DNA of 64,000 nucleotides from Parafannyhessea umbonata. GTDB taxonomy: Bacteria > Actinomycetota > Coriobacteriia > Coriobacteriales > Atopobiaceae. The notes beneath the pieces were generated by a model. It was not told the DNA's origin and searched no databases. It saw only the letters and a program-made list of their open reading frames with translations. Both the position numbers and the translations under genes were made by a program. Position 1 is the first letter of the stretch. Every line of letters begins with the position of its first letter. This document shows positions 8,690 through 16,265 of the stretch, one piece after another. The stretch lies in contig NZ_FOGP01000002.1 of NCBI RefSeq assembly GCF_900111255.1, positions 310,001 to 374,000 on the forward strand, given 5' to 3'.

Positions 8690-9436
8690 CTAGTCGTCGC
8701 GGCGACGGTTGCCGCCGCGAAAGCCGCCGCGGTCGTCGCGCCCGCCACGGTTGCCGCCGCGAAAGCCGCCGCGGTCGTCGCGCCCGCCACGGTCCTCGCG
8801 GAAGCCCCTGCCGCCGCGGTCGTCGCGCCCGCCACGGAACCCGCGGCCACCACGGTCGCGGTCGTCTCGGCCGCCACGGAACCCGCGGCCACCGCGGTCG
8901 CGGTCGTCTCGGCCGCCACGGAACCCGCGGCCACCGCGGTCGTCACGGCCACCGCGGTCGAAGCCCTTCTTCTGGAACTTCTTGGCCTTGCGCTCCTCCT
9001 CGCGCTCGCGCCAGTCGGCGCCGATCTCGCCGGTGAGCGACGTCTCGATGCGCTCGAGCAGCCCCATCAGGGCATCGACGTCCTCGTCGCCGAAGCCGTC
9101 CAGCGCCACATCGGAGAGCTCCTTGGCCTCGGCTTGGTAGTCGCGGCCCTTCTCGGTCAGCGTGACGGACTTGGGGCCCTCTCCCTCGGCCGCGGAGAGC
9201 TCGACCAGGCCGGAGGCGACCATGGACTCGAGCGTCGTGCCCATGGCCTCGCTGTCGACGCCCAGGACCATGCCCATCTCGCGCGTGGAGATGCCGTCCT
9301 TGATGCGCAGCATCGCCAGGATGCGGCCGACGTTCGCGTCAGCCGCGGCCTCCTGCTCGCGGCGCATGTGGCGGGCGATGCCCACCATGTGGTTGACGAC
9401 GCCGATCTTCTCGACGACTTCCCTCTTGCTTGCCAT
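8690..9436 (-). CDS. MarR-like winged-helix protein with RGG/RDD-repeat tail
   Basis: A 248-residue protein. Residues about 1-95 look like a MarR winged helix (VGRILAMLRIKDGISTREMG, LTEKGRDYQ), followed by a short helical region to about residue 150. The last 90 or so residues are a low-complexity Arg-Gly-Asp tail with repeated RGG, FRGG and RDDRG units. RGG tails usually bind RNA or drive condensation, and they are unusual on a MarR-type DNA-binding domain. The ATG at 9436 follows AGGAG with a five-base gap. Function is unknown; regulator or nucleoid/RNA-associated protein are both possible. Confidence 0.8.
   Translation of the reverse strand: MASKREVVEKIGVVNHMVGIARHMRREQEAAADANVGRILAMLRIKDGISTREMGMVLGVDSEAMGTTLESMVASGLVELSAAEGEGPKSVTLTEKGRDYQAEAKELSDVALDGFGDEDVDALMGLLERIETSLTGEIGADWREREEERKAKKFQKKGFDRGGRDDRGGRGFRGGRDDRDRGGRGFRGGRDDRDRGGRGFRGGRDDRGGRGFREDRGGRDDRGGFRGGNRGGRDDRGGFRGGNRRRDD
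8700..8960. repeat. Tandem coding repeats of the RGG tail
   Basis: The tail of the MarR-like gene is built from imperfect in-frame direct repeats of about 42-51 bases (on the plus strand around GGAACCCGCGGCCACC, at least three near-identical copies between 8830 and 8940, and further variants to 8710). Copy number is likely to vary between strains by slippage. Confidence 0.8.
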
Positions 9437-9616
9437 GTGCACTCCTGTCTCTGCAGCCGAAGCCCGACCGACTCGATCGCCGCCACCTGCGGCCCAAACG
9501 GCCTTGTCCCCGACACGAATACCCTGTCTTGATAGCTGCGCAAGTATGTCATGCGTGCGTGTAGAAGCTGTCGGCTATCCGCACGTGCGCAATATGACCA
9601 TCATTGCGCGCGGGCG

Positions 9617-10285
9617 CTACAGCCCCTTGGCCCACCCGATCACGCGGCGGGTGACCAGCGGGTAGCAGACGCACTCGACGGCGACCTTCACGACGGAGGC
9701 CACGACGATCATCTGGAAGATGACGTCCCAGGGCAGCACGCCGGCAAACGCCATGAGCGAGAAGACCGTCATGTCCAGGGTCTCGCCCACCACCGTGGAC
9801 GCGATGCAGCGAAGCGCCAGCCTGCCCTCGCCATCGCGCACGTGCATGAGCTCCATCACCTTGGCGTTCGAAAGGCTGCCCACGACGTAGGCCGTGAAGC
9901 TTGCCACCAGGATGCGTGGGGTCGAGCCGAGCACCGTCTGGAAGGCGTCCTGGGCCGTGAAGGTCGCAAACTGGGGCGCGGCAAGCGTGAGAGTGAAGAA
10001 GGCCACGCACAGCAGGTCGCACAGAAACGCGATGATAGTCACGCGACGCGCCTCGCGGTAGCCGTACACCTCGGCCAGCACGTCCGAGACGATGTAGTCG
10101 ATGGGGATGGTGAAGCTCCCACAGGTGATGGCGAAGCCCAGGATGTCGGTCTGCTTGTTGGTGATGATGTTGGACGCGACGAGCGAGGCAACCGAGAGCG
10201 CGGTGAGCGCCTGCAGAAGGTGGAAGCGCCTGCCGACGGCCTTGCCGTCGTCGGCGATGCCGTTGGCATCAGTCTGGTTGTTCAT
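9617..10285 (-). CDS. yhhQ: Queuosine precursor transporter (VUT family, YhhQ)
   Basis: A 222-residue membrane protein with about six helices. It matches the VUT/YhhQ family (SNIITNKQTDILGFAITCGS, IDYIVSDVLAEVYGYREARR, CIASTVVGETLDMTVFSLMA). It imports preQ0, preQ1 or a similar 7-deazaguanine. Position just downstream of queC and queF on the same strand supports this. The ATG follows TAGGAGAAATGC. A 7-bp inverted repeat without a T tail lies just past the stop (9587-9609). Confidence 0.9.
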   Translation of the reverse strand: MNNQTDANGIADDGKAVGRRFHLLQALTALSVASLVASNIITNKQTDILGFAITCGSFTIPIDYIVSDVLAEVYGYREARRVTIIAFLCDLLCVAFFTLTLAAPQFATFTAQDAFQTVLGSTPRILVASFTAYVVGSLSNAKVMELMHVRDGEGRLALRCIASTVVGETLDMTVFSLMAFAGVLPWDVIFQMIVVASVVKVAVECVCYPLVTRRVIGWAKGL

Positions 10286-10393
10286 GCATTTCTCCTAGTT
10301 TTGTTTGGTTGAGGCTGGTTCTCTAGGACAGCCGTCTTGCTGGTATATCCGCTCGAAAGTCGGCGGGCGCGGGACGAGCGGACAGTCGGCGCG

Positions 10394-11092
10394 CTAGACG
10401 CGGTAGGGCACGGGGTCCTCGACGCCGTTTGCCGCAAAGGCCGCCTTGCGGTCCAGGCAGGTGCCGCACTCGCCGCACTGGACGTCTCCGCCCTCGTAGC
10501 AGCTCCAGGTGAGCTCGTAGGGAACGCCCAGTCTGAGGCCCCACTCGACGACGCCCGCCTTGGTGAGCTCGACGAAGGGCGCCCTCACGTGCACGAGCCC
10601 GCCGGTCCCCGCCTCGATGGCCTCGTACATGGCATCGGTGAAGCGCTTGGTGCAGTCGGGATAGGCGTCGCCGGCCGCATCGTCGGCGTGGGCGCCCAGG
10701 TACAGCTCGACCTCCTGGCCGGGATACTCCGACAGCGCCACGGCCGCGACGGACGAGAGCAGAAGGCCGTTGCGGAAGGGCACGTAGGTGTCGACCATGC
10801 CGCCGTGCTTCTCGTCCTTCTGACGCGCGTAGCTGCCATGCCGAATCTCGCCGTTGCCCTCGAGCAGCGTGCAGTTGGAGCCATCGAAGATGCGCGATGC
10901 CTCGAGGTCGATGACGCGGTGCCTCACGCCGTAGTACTGGGCTATCTTCTGCGCGCAGACGAGCTCCTTCTTGTGCTTCTGCCCGTACCACGCGCTCACG
11001 GTGGTGACGTTCTGAGCGCCGTACTTGTCGACGGCGATGCCGACGCAGGTGGTCGAGTCGACGCCGCCGCTGCTCAGGATGACGGCCCTCAT
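10394..11092 (-). CDS. queC: 7-cyano-7-deazaguanine synthase QueC
   Basis: A 232-residue PP-loop enzyme that converts 7-carboxy-7-deazaguanine to preQ0 with ATP and ammonia. The PP-loop SSGGVDSTT is at residues 7-15. Near the C-terminus four cysteines (CYEGGDVQCGECGTC) form the zinc site expected in QueC. The start ATG overlaps the queF stop by one base (TAATG), so the two are coupled. yhhQ follows after 108 bases. queD and queE are not in the window. Confidence 0.96.
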   Translation of the reverse strand: MRAVILSSGGVDSTTCVGIAVDKYGAQNVTTVSAWYGQKHKKELVCAQKIAQYYGVRHRVIDLEASRIFDGSNCTLLEGNGEIRHGSYARQKDEKHGGMVDTYVPFRNGLLLSSVAAVALSEYPGQEVELYLGAHADDAAGDAYPDCTKRFTDAMYEAIEAGTGGLVHVRAPFVELTKAGVVEWGLRLGVPYELTWSCYEGGDVQCGECGTCLDRKAAFAANGVEDPVPYRV

Positions 11093-11580
11093 TACTCGTG
11101 GCCCCCAAGCTGCTCGAACTGACGGCGCGTGACCAGGTCACCGTAGCCGAACTCGGGGTTCGCCCAGTTGGCGAACGGCAGGATCGAGATGCCGCCGCGC
11201 GGGCGGAACTTGCCGAACACCTCGATGTAGCGGGGCTCCATCAGCCTGACGAGGTCATCCATGATGATGTTGACGACGTCCTCGTGGAAGTCGCCGTGGT
11301 TGCGGAAGCTGAACAGGTACAGCTTGAGCGACTTGCTCTCGACCATGCGGACGTTGGGGATGTAGTTGATGTAGATGGTGCCGAAGTCGGGCTGGCCCGT
11401 CTTGGGGCACAGCGTGGTGAACTCCGGGCACTCGAAGGTGACCATGTAGTCGCGGTCCTGATGCTTGTTGACGAAGGTCTCCAGCACCTCGGGCGCATAG
11501 TCGTCGCGATACGTGGTGTTCTGGTTGCCCAGCAGCGTGACGCCATCGAGCTCGGTCTCGCTTCTTCCTGCCTCAGACAT
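11092..11580 (-). CDS. queF: NADPH-dependent 7-cyano-7-deazaguanine reductase QueF
   Basis: A 162-residue short-form (YkvM-type) QueF that reduces preQ0 to preQ1 for queuosine. The catalytic stretch [20 protein letters not shown] contains the nucleophilic cysteine (about residue 58) and the conserved aspartate. The NADPH-binding motif [20 protein letters not shown] is intact. The ATG follows GGGGAGGGACCTCC. It is the first gene of queF-queC-yhhQ. The usual preQ1 riboswitch sequence was not recognised upstream. Confidence 0.96.
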   Translation of the reverse strand: MSEAGRSETELDGVTLLGNQNTTYRDDYAPEVLETFVNKHQDRDYMVTFECPEFTTLCPKTGQPDFGTIYINYIPNVRMVESKSLKLYLFSFRNHGDFHEDVVNIIMDDLVRLMEPRYIEVFGKFRPRGGISILPFANWANPEFGYGDLVTRRQFEQLGGHE

Positions 11581-11879
11581 GGAGGTCCCTCCCCTTACTA
11601 AGATTTAACAGGAGAAAGCATACCGCCTAATAGAGGCACGTGCGAAGCTTCGCAATAGAACCACGATGCAAGAAGTTCATGCCGTCGCGACTGCAGGCTC
11701 ACCTAGACCGGAATGGAACCCGAGTCGACGGCCATTCCCTTCCATCCGTGGCAGCCTTTCGCATACGGAGATACAAACACGACCCCGTCGGGTAGTTGGG
11801 GTATGCCGTCCGGCGTCAGCAACCTGCCTCCTTGGCCGCCCCTTCTCTGCGCGGCACCTACATAAAGGAGGAGATTGCC

Positions 11880-12070
11880 ATGCGGAAGACCAGGGCATCC
11901 TCCACCCTAGCCGTCTGCCACAACGGCCGGCTTTGCGTGGGGACGTTCGAGCGCGTCGAGGACGGGCGGCTTTCGGCATGCCGAGCCGTCGAACGAGGAG
12001 GTTCAAGGGCTCATGCGCACAAGCTGGGACAAGCTAACGTTTACCCAGCCGATTGCCCACGAAGTGGCCC
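11880..12070 (+). pseudogene. Frameshifted yjdF-like (DUF2992) gene remnant
   Basis: A perfect ribosome site (AAAGGAGGAGATTGCC) precedes ATG at 11880. The first 35 or so codons (TLAVCHNGRLCVGTFERVED, then GRLSACR) resemble the start of YjdF/DUF2992 proteins. From about 11977 the resemblance continues in another frame (AEPSNEEVQGLMRTSWDKL, TFTQPI), matching the family's next segment. The four or so residues normally between the two parts (VFG-type) are missing. A deletion of roughly 10-11 bases with loss of frame explains this, and the C-terminal region is also gone. Read in its original frame the ORF ends at 12131 as an 83-residue product. The assignment rests on recalled family patterns, not on a search. 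Confidence 0.5.
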
Positions 12071-12109
12071 CGAATCGCTGCATAGGGCTAGTAGGGACTA
12101 TGGCTATAC

Positions 12110-12145
12110 GAAAAAACAGACCAGTAAGTGAAAGTTACTGGTCTG
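12110..12145 (-). terminator. Intrinsic terminator of the initiator tRNA gene
   Basis: On the minus strand, a perfect 11-bp stem (12145-12135 with 12127-12117) and 7-base loop are followed by TTTTTT. It starts 12 bases after the tRNA 3' end. Confidence 0.9.
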
Positions 12146-12156
12146 CATCAGGTCTA

Positions 12157-12233
12157 TGGTCGCGGGGGCTGGATTTGAACCAACGACCTCCGGGTTATGA
12201 GCCCGGCGAGCTACCAGACTGCTCCACCCCGCA
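12157..12233 (-). tRNA. Initiator tRNA-fMet (CAT)
   Basis: A 77-base tRNA with all four arms. The anticodon is CAT in loop CTCATAA. The anticodon stem ends in three G-C pairs (GGG/CCC), the hallmark of initiator tRNA. The D arm is GAGC...GCTC, the T loop TTCAAAT, and CCA is encoded. The 1-72 position reads U-G rather than the common C-A mismatch, so it is still not a Watson-Crick pair. The gene has its own promoter (12265-12293) and terminator. Confidence 0.95.
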
Positions 12234-12264
12234 ATGTCTGGGCGCACCCTGTGCGCAAGGAAGT

Positions 12265-12293
12265 AATATAGCGGCATGTCCAACATGAGTCAA
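12265..12293 (-). promoter_or_regulatory. Promoter of the initiator tRNA gene
   Basis: On the minus strand, TTGACT (12293-12288), exactly 17 bases, then TATATT (12270-12265). It lies about 30 bases before the tRNA 5' end. Confidence 0.8.
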
Positions 12294-12603
12294 CGCAGAG
12301 ATTGCCAGTTGTGAATTCTTCTTCACAATGCCAGTTGGATGCCGCGATCGCGGAACCAGGCACTTCTCGGCTGACTACGCCTCATCCACCGTTGAGTGCG
12401 CCGATGCCTCCGTTGCCGTCCCGGTCACCCCCCCTCTTGGGCTTCTCTCGGACTGCACTAGCCCCCCTGCCCCTCCCACCTTCCCTTATTTGGTGAACCG
12501 GCTCTCGCTGTTCCCAACCGTCCCATTTCTGGGCATAGTTAAGGGCAGACAGACACTGGGCGCGGCGGATGCGCGGCGGCCGACGAACAACCATGGGAGC
12601 GAA

Positions 12604-14736
12604 ATGGCAGCAGACAGCGACGACCCCACCTTCATCGAGGAACAGAGACACCTGAGCGAGATCTACGCTCAGCTACGCGACATCTACGACGAGCTGACCG
12701 AAGAGATCGAGGTCAAGCACAAGAGCGCCGCTCAGGACCTGAGGGACCTCTCGGAGGAGGTCCGCATCGACTTTGGCGGCGCGGACGAGACGATGGAGAC
12801 CCTCGCGGCCATCGAGACTCTCAACTCCGTCATCGACACCTACAACCAACACCACGACTTTGCCGTCGAGAAGCTGGGCCGCGTCATTATGCTGATGGGC
12901 CAGCCCTACTTTGCCAAGGTGCGCCTGAAGATGCGCCCCGGTCGCCCCGCACGCGACGTCTACATTGGCTCGGCGGGCATCACCGACAAGAACAAGATTC
13001 CCCTGATCGTCGACTGGCGCAACCCCGTGGCCGAGACCTACTACAACCAGGAGATGGGCCCGACCTCCTACACCGTGGACGGGCGCGTGCGCACCGTCAA
13101 CCTTGAGCTGCGCCGCCAGTACGACATCGTGCGCGACAAGCTGAACGCCTACTTCGACACGACCATCGCCATCGAGGACTCGCTGCTGCTCAACGCCCTC
13201 AAGCGCCACCACACCGAGAAGCTCCAGGCCATCACCGCGACCATCCAGAAGGAGCAGAACCAGGTCGTGCGCCACGAGGACGTGCCCGTGATGCTGGTCA
13301 ACGGCATCGCGGGGTCGGGCAAGACCTCGGTCCTTTTGCAGCGAATCGCCTTCCTCTTCTACCGCAACCGCGAGACGCTCAGCCCCGAGCAGGTCTACCT
13401 CTTCACCCCCAACCAGGTGTTCCAGAAGTACATCGACACGGTCCTGCCCACGCTGGGCGAGTCGAACCCGCAGACCTTCACCTGGAAGGAGTTCCTGGCG
13501 GGCCTGGGCCTGGGTGACCGCGGGACCGGCGCCGAGGAGGACCCGGCGGTTCTCGACGAGCTGGACGCGGCCTTCGGCGACGTGCAGGTCAAGATGGAGG
13601 ACCTCCGCGACATCCGCGTGGGCGAGACCGCGCTCATCAAGGCCTCGCAGATCAAGAGCGCATTGGAGAAGTTCTCGCAGTTCCCCGTCGGGCCCCGCCT
13701 CATGGCGCTGGTGCGCGACGAGCTGCACGACCGCCTGGACAGGCGCATTGCCCAGATGGCCCACGGCGAGGAGGTGCTCGAGGAGGTGCTCGCGCTCGAC
13801 GTGGACGAGCAGATGGAGCTCTTCGGCGAGGTGGCCAGCCCCTCCAACGACGACGATGCCTTCCGTTACGCCAAGAAGCTGCTCAAGAGCCGCTACGATT
13901 GCGCCCACGAGGACATCGAGAACCTGACGTGGCTGCGCCTTGACCGCATAGGCTGCCGCATGACCGGGAGGAAGGCCATCAGCGCGGCCGAGTGGCTCTA
14001 CCTGAAGCTTCTGGTGACCGGCCATGGCGCCGACGACGCCCGCTTCGTCATGATCGACGAGGTACAGGACTACACGCTCACGCAGCTGACGGTTCTGGCC
14101 AAGTACTTCCCCCGCGCCCACTTCCTGCTTTTGGGCGACTCGCACCAGGCCATCCACGAGGGGACGGCTACCTTCGAACAGATTCGCGAGCTGTTCGCGC
14201 GCACCCACGGCAACGTGGAGGAATGCCGCCTGATGACCAGCTACCGCTCGAGCCCCGAGATCACCAGGCTGTTCGCGAGCCTGCTGCCCGAGGAGGAGCG
14301 CATCAACCTGAGCTCGGTGCACCGTCCCGGCATCGCCCCGCGCGTCGTCGAGGTGGCCGACGGCGAGACCAACACCCAGGCCTGGCTCGACGAGCTCCGC
14401 TCGGCCATCGACGCCGCGGCCCAGGACGAGGGCCTCACCGCGGTGGTCGCCGCGGACAAGCGCCGCGTGAGCTGGCTCTCGAAGCAGCTGGGGGAGCGTG
14501 TCGTCACCGTCAGGAACGGCAAGAAGCTGCCGGCCGAAGGCGTGGTCCTGATGGACCTCCCGCTGGCGAAGGGTCTCGAGTTCGACCACGTGATCGTCCC
14601 GGACGCACAGGAGACCGTCTACCCTGACACGCCGCTCGCGCGCCGCAGGCTCTACACCGCGATATCGCGCGCCATGCACAAGGTGGACCTCATCTCGCAG
14701 GGAGGCATTTCTCCCCTGCTTGCAGACTGGAAGTAG
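12604..14736 (+). CDS. helD: HelD-like UvrD-family helicase / RNA polymerase recycling ATPase
   Basis: A 710-residue superfamily 1 protein. A charged N-terminal region (residues about 5-90) is predicted coiled coil, as in HelD, which uses it to enter RNA polymerase. Walker A GIAGSGKTSVLLQRIAFL is near residue 235, Walker B VMIDEVQDYTLTQL near 484. MTSYRSSPEI, KGLEFDHVIVPDA and LYTAISRA match UvrD motifs IV-VI. HelD releases stalled RNA polymerase from DNA in Gram-positive bacteria. ATG at 12604 follows GGGAGCGAA; the frame is open upstream to 12328 but that part is not protein-like. A strong terminator follows. Confidence 0.87.
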   Translation: MAADSDDPTFIEEQRHLSEIYAQLRDIYDELTEEIEVKHKSAAQDLRDLSEEVRIDFGGADETMETLAAIETLNSVIDTYNQHHDFAVEKLGRVIMLMGQPYFAKVRLKMRPGRPARDVYIGSAGITDKNKIPLIVDWRNPVAETYYNQEMGPTSYTVDGRVRTVNLELRRQYDIVRDKLNAYFDTTIAIEDSLLLNALKRHHTEKLQAITATIQKEQNQVVRHEDVPVMLVNGIAGSGKTSVLLQRIAFLFYRNRETLSPEQVYLFTPNQVFQKYIDTVLPTLGESNPQTFTWKEFLAGLGLGDRGTGAEEDPAVLDELDAAFGDVQVKMEDLRDIRVGETALIKASQIKSALEKFSQFPVGPRLMALVRDELHDRLDRRIAQMAHGEEVLEEVLALDVDEQMELFGEVASPSNDDDAFRYAKKLLKSRYDCAHEDIENLTWLRLDRIGCRMTGRKAISAAEWLYLKLLVTGHGADDARFVMIDEVQDYTLTQLTVLAKYFPRAHFLLLGDSHQAIHEGTATFEQIRELFARTHGNVEECRLMTSYRSSPEITRLFASLLPEEERINLSSVHRPGIAPRVVEVADGETNTQAWLDELRSAIDAAAQDEGLTAVVAADKRRVSWLSKQLGERVVTVRNGKKLPAEGVVLMDLPLAKGLEFDHVIVPDAQETVYPDTPLARRRLYTAISRAMHKVDLISQGGISPLLADWK

Positions 14737-14752
14737 CGGCCACCGCATGCGC

Positions 14753-14788
14753 GGGCCGTCGTCCGTTCGGGCGGCGGCCCTTTCTTTT
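14753..14788 (+). terminator. Intrinsic terminator after helD
   Basis: A 12-bp G-C-rich stem (14753-14764 with 14769-14780) with a GTTC loop is followed by TTTCTTTT. Confidence 0.85.
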
Positions 14789-14806
14789 CCGACGCAAAGC
14801 TTGCTA

Positions 14807-14826
14807 TTGTGGAACCGATTTCACAA
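14807..14826. promoter_or_regulatory. LacI-type operator upstream of the sucrose regulator gene
   Basis: An imperfect 20-bp palindrome, TTGTGGAACC followed by GATTTCACAA. It nearly repeats the two operators in front of the PTS gene at 16139 and 16208. It lies about 80 bases before the regulator start, which suggests autoregulation. Confidence 0.7.
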
Positions 14827-14907
14827 CGAACGGCATCTGGCGGCGGTGGCGGTCACGCCCAACGGCAGACGCCTCGCGCACGATTACGCACGATTGGGAG
14901 CTTCGAC

Positions 14908-15894
14908 ATGGACATCAACGAGATTGCCCGCATGGCCGGCGTTTCTCGCGCGACGGTTTCGCGCTACCTCAACGACGGCTACGTGTCGGAGGAGAAGCGC
15001 CACATGATCAAGAAGGTCATCGACGAGACCGGCTACGTCCCCTCTCAGCGTGCCCAGACCCTGCGCACCGGCAAGACCAAGCTCGTGGGCGTGATCATCC
15101 CCAAGATCAGCTCCGACTCGGTCAGCCGCATGGTGCAGGGCATGACCAAGCTCTTCCGCGAGAACGGCTACCAGATCATCCTGGCCAACACCGACAACGA
15201 CGCGAAGGCCGAGGTCGACTACATCAAGCTGTTCTCGGGCCGCAACAAGGTGGACGGCATCATCCTGATAGCCACGGTCTTCTCGGCGGCGCACATTCGC
15301 GCGCTCGAGGCATGCAGCATCCCCACGGTGGTGCTCGGGCAGAAGCTCGAGGGGCAGTCGTGCGTCTTCCAGGACGACTTCCACGCGCTGTACGAGATCA
15401 CGCTTTCGGCGCTCCAGCACGGCAGCAAGCCGGCGTTCCTGGGCGTGCGCGAGGACGACGTGTCCGCCGGCCACCAGAGGCACGAGGGCTTCATGGCGGC
15501 CTGCAAGGAGCTGGACATTAGGATCCCCCAGAAGAACGTCATCCTGGGCGGCAAGTTCAGCGTCGACGCGGGCTACAACATGACTGAGGAGCTCATCGAG
15601 TCGGGGGCCGACGTGGACACCATCGTCTGCGCGACCGACAACATCGCCTTCGGCGCGATCACCTGCCTGCGCGAGTACGGACGGCGCGTCCCGGAGGACG
15701 TCCAGGTGACCGGCGTCGGCGACGGCACGCTCTCGCAGGTGGTCAGCCCTACGCTCACCACCGTCCACCACTACTACCGCGAATCCGGCCTGGAGGCGGC
15801 AAAGATCCTGGTTGACGCCATGAACGGCGGCACCACCATCGCGCGCGAGGTGCGCATGGGCTACGAGGTCCGCAGGAGGCGCTCGACCCGCTAG
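14908..15894 (+). CDS. LacI family transcriptional regulator, probable sucrose regulator
   Basis: A 328-residue protein. The N-terminal helix-turn-helix INEIARMAGVSRATVSRYLN is a canonical LacI headpiece, followed by a periplasmic-binding-protein-like sensor (LVGVIIPKISSDSVSRMVQG, ATDNIAFGAITCLREYGRRV, TGVGDGTLSQVVSPTLTTV). ATG at 14908 follows GGGAGCTTCGAC; the longer open frame upstream overlaps the operator and is not coding. It stands directly before the sucrose PTS and GH32 genes, and the same operator occurs upstream of it and of them. It is therefore very likely the ScrR-type repressor. The inducer is inferred to be a fructosyl sugar or its phosphate. Confidence 0.9.
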   Translation: MDINEIARMAGVSRATVSRYLNDGYVSEEKRHMIKKVIDETGYVPSQRAQTLRTGKTKLVGVIIPKISSDSVSRMVQGMTKLFRENGYQIILANTDNDAKAEVDYIKLFSGRNKVDGIILIATVFSAAHIRALEACSIPTVVLGQKLEGQSCVFQDDFHALYEITLSALQHGSKPAFLGVREDDVSAGHQRHEGFMAACKELDIRIPQKNVILGGKFSVDAGYNMTEELIESGADVDTIVCATDNIAFGAITCLREYGRRVPEDVQVTGVGDGTLSQVVSPTLTTVHHYYRESGLEAAKILVDAMNGGTTIAREVRMGYEVRRRRSTR

Positions 15895-16138
15895 GCGGCG
15901 CACGGACGCACGCGCACTCGGCACTCGGTATCGCCGGGGGCCTTTTTGCGCCGCGCGCCGCATGGCGTCGGGCACTGGCCGACGCCGCAGAATCCCCCAT
16001 GGCCGCAGCTCGGTCGGCGAAACCTCCCGGCATCGAAGGCGACATCTGTCGGATACCGTTCGCCGTCCTATTCATACCGTTTGCCGCGAGCATAGTAAGG
16101 AAGTCGCGATTCTCCACAAACGGAGAGTATTTCTATTG

Positions 16139-16227
16139 TTGTGAGAACGATTTCACATCGTTTCACACTTGTTTATAATGCGTTTGTTAGTTTTGTTCTG
16201 CGTTTGTTTGTGAGAACGATTTCATTC
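16139..16227 (+). promoter_or_regulatory. Promoter with two LacI-type operators for the sucrose PTS-GH32 operon
   Basis: Operator 1 (16139-16158, TTGTGAGAAC plus GATTTCACAT) overlaps the -35 region. A perfect -10 TATAAT lies at 16174-16179. Operator 2 (16208-16227, TTGTGAGAAC plus GATTTCATTC) lies about 30 bases past the expected start. Spacing between the two operators is 69 bases. This is a classic repressor layout. Ribosome site AAAAAGGGGGAAAC precedes the PTS ATG. The rest of the 370-base gap upstream (15895-16138) shows only a T-run (CCTTTTTG at about 15940) that may end the regulator transcript. Confidence 0.8.
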
Positions 16228-16265
16228 TGCCTACGTTCTCACTGCCATCCGAAAAAGGGGGAAAC

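Noticed and set aside
8700-8960. Regular repeats that could be taken for a CRISPR array
   Set aside because: The repeats are contiguous, in frame, encode RGG/RDD units and have no unique spacers.
11581-11700. preQ1 riboswitch in the queF leader
   Set aside because: I looked for the conserved preQ1 class I and II core sequences and did not find them. A covariance search would be needed to exclude a divergent form.
12328-12603. N-terminal extension of the HelD frame
   Set aside because: Pro/Ser-rich, not protein-like. ATG at 12604 has a ribosome site and begins the coiled-coil region of the family.
12673-14748. A 691-codon open frame antisense to helD
   Set aside because: It is the GC-rich shadow of a gene with complete helicase motifs. 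No ribosome site or protein-like pattern.
15895-15960. Terminator after the LacI-type gene
   Set aside because: A T-run (CCTTTTTG) is present but only a weak 4-bp stem precedes it, so it was not listed as a separate terminator.
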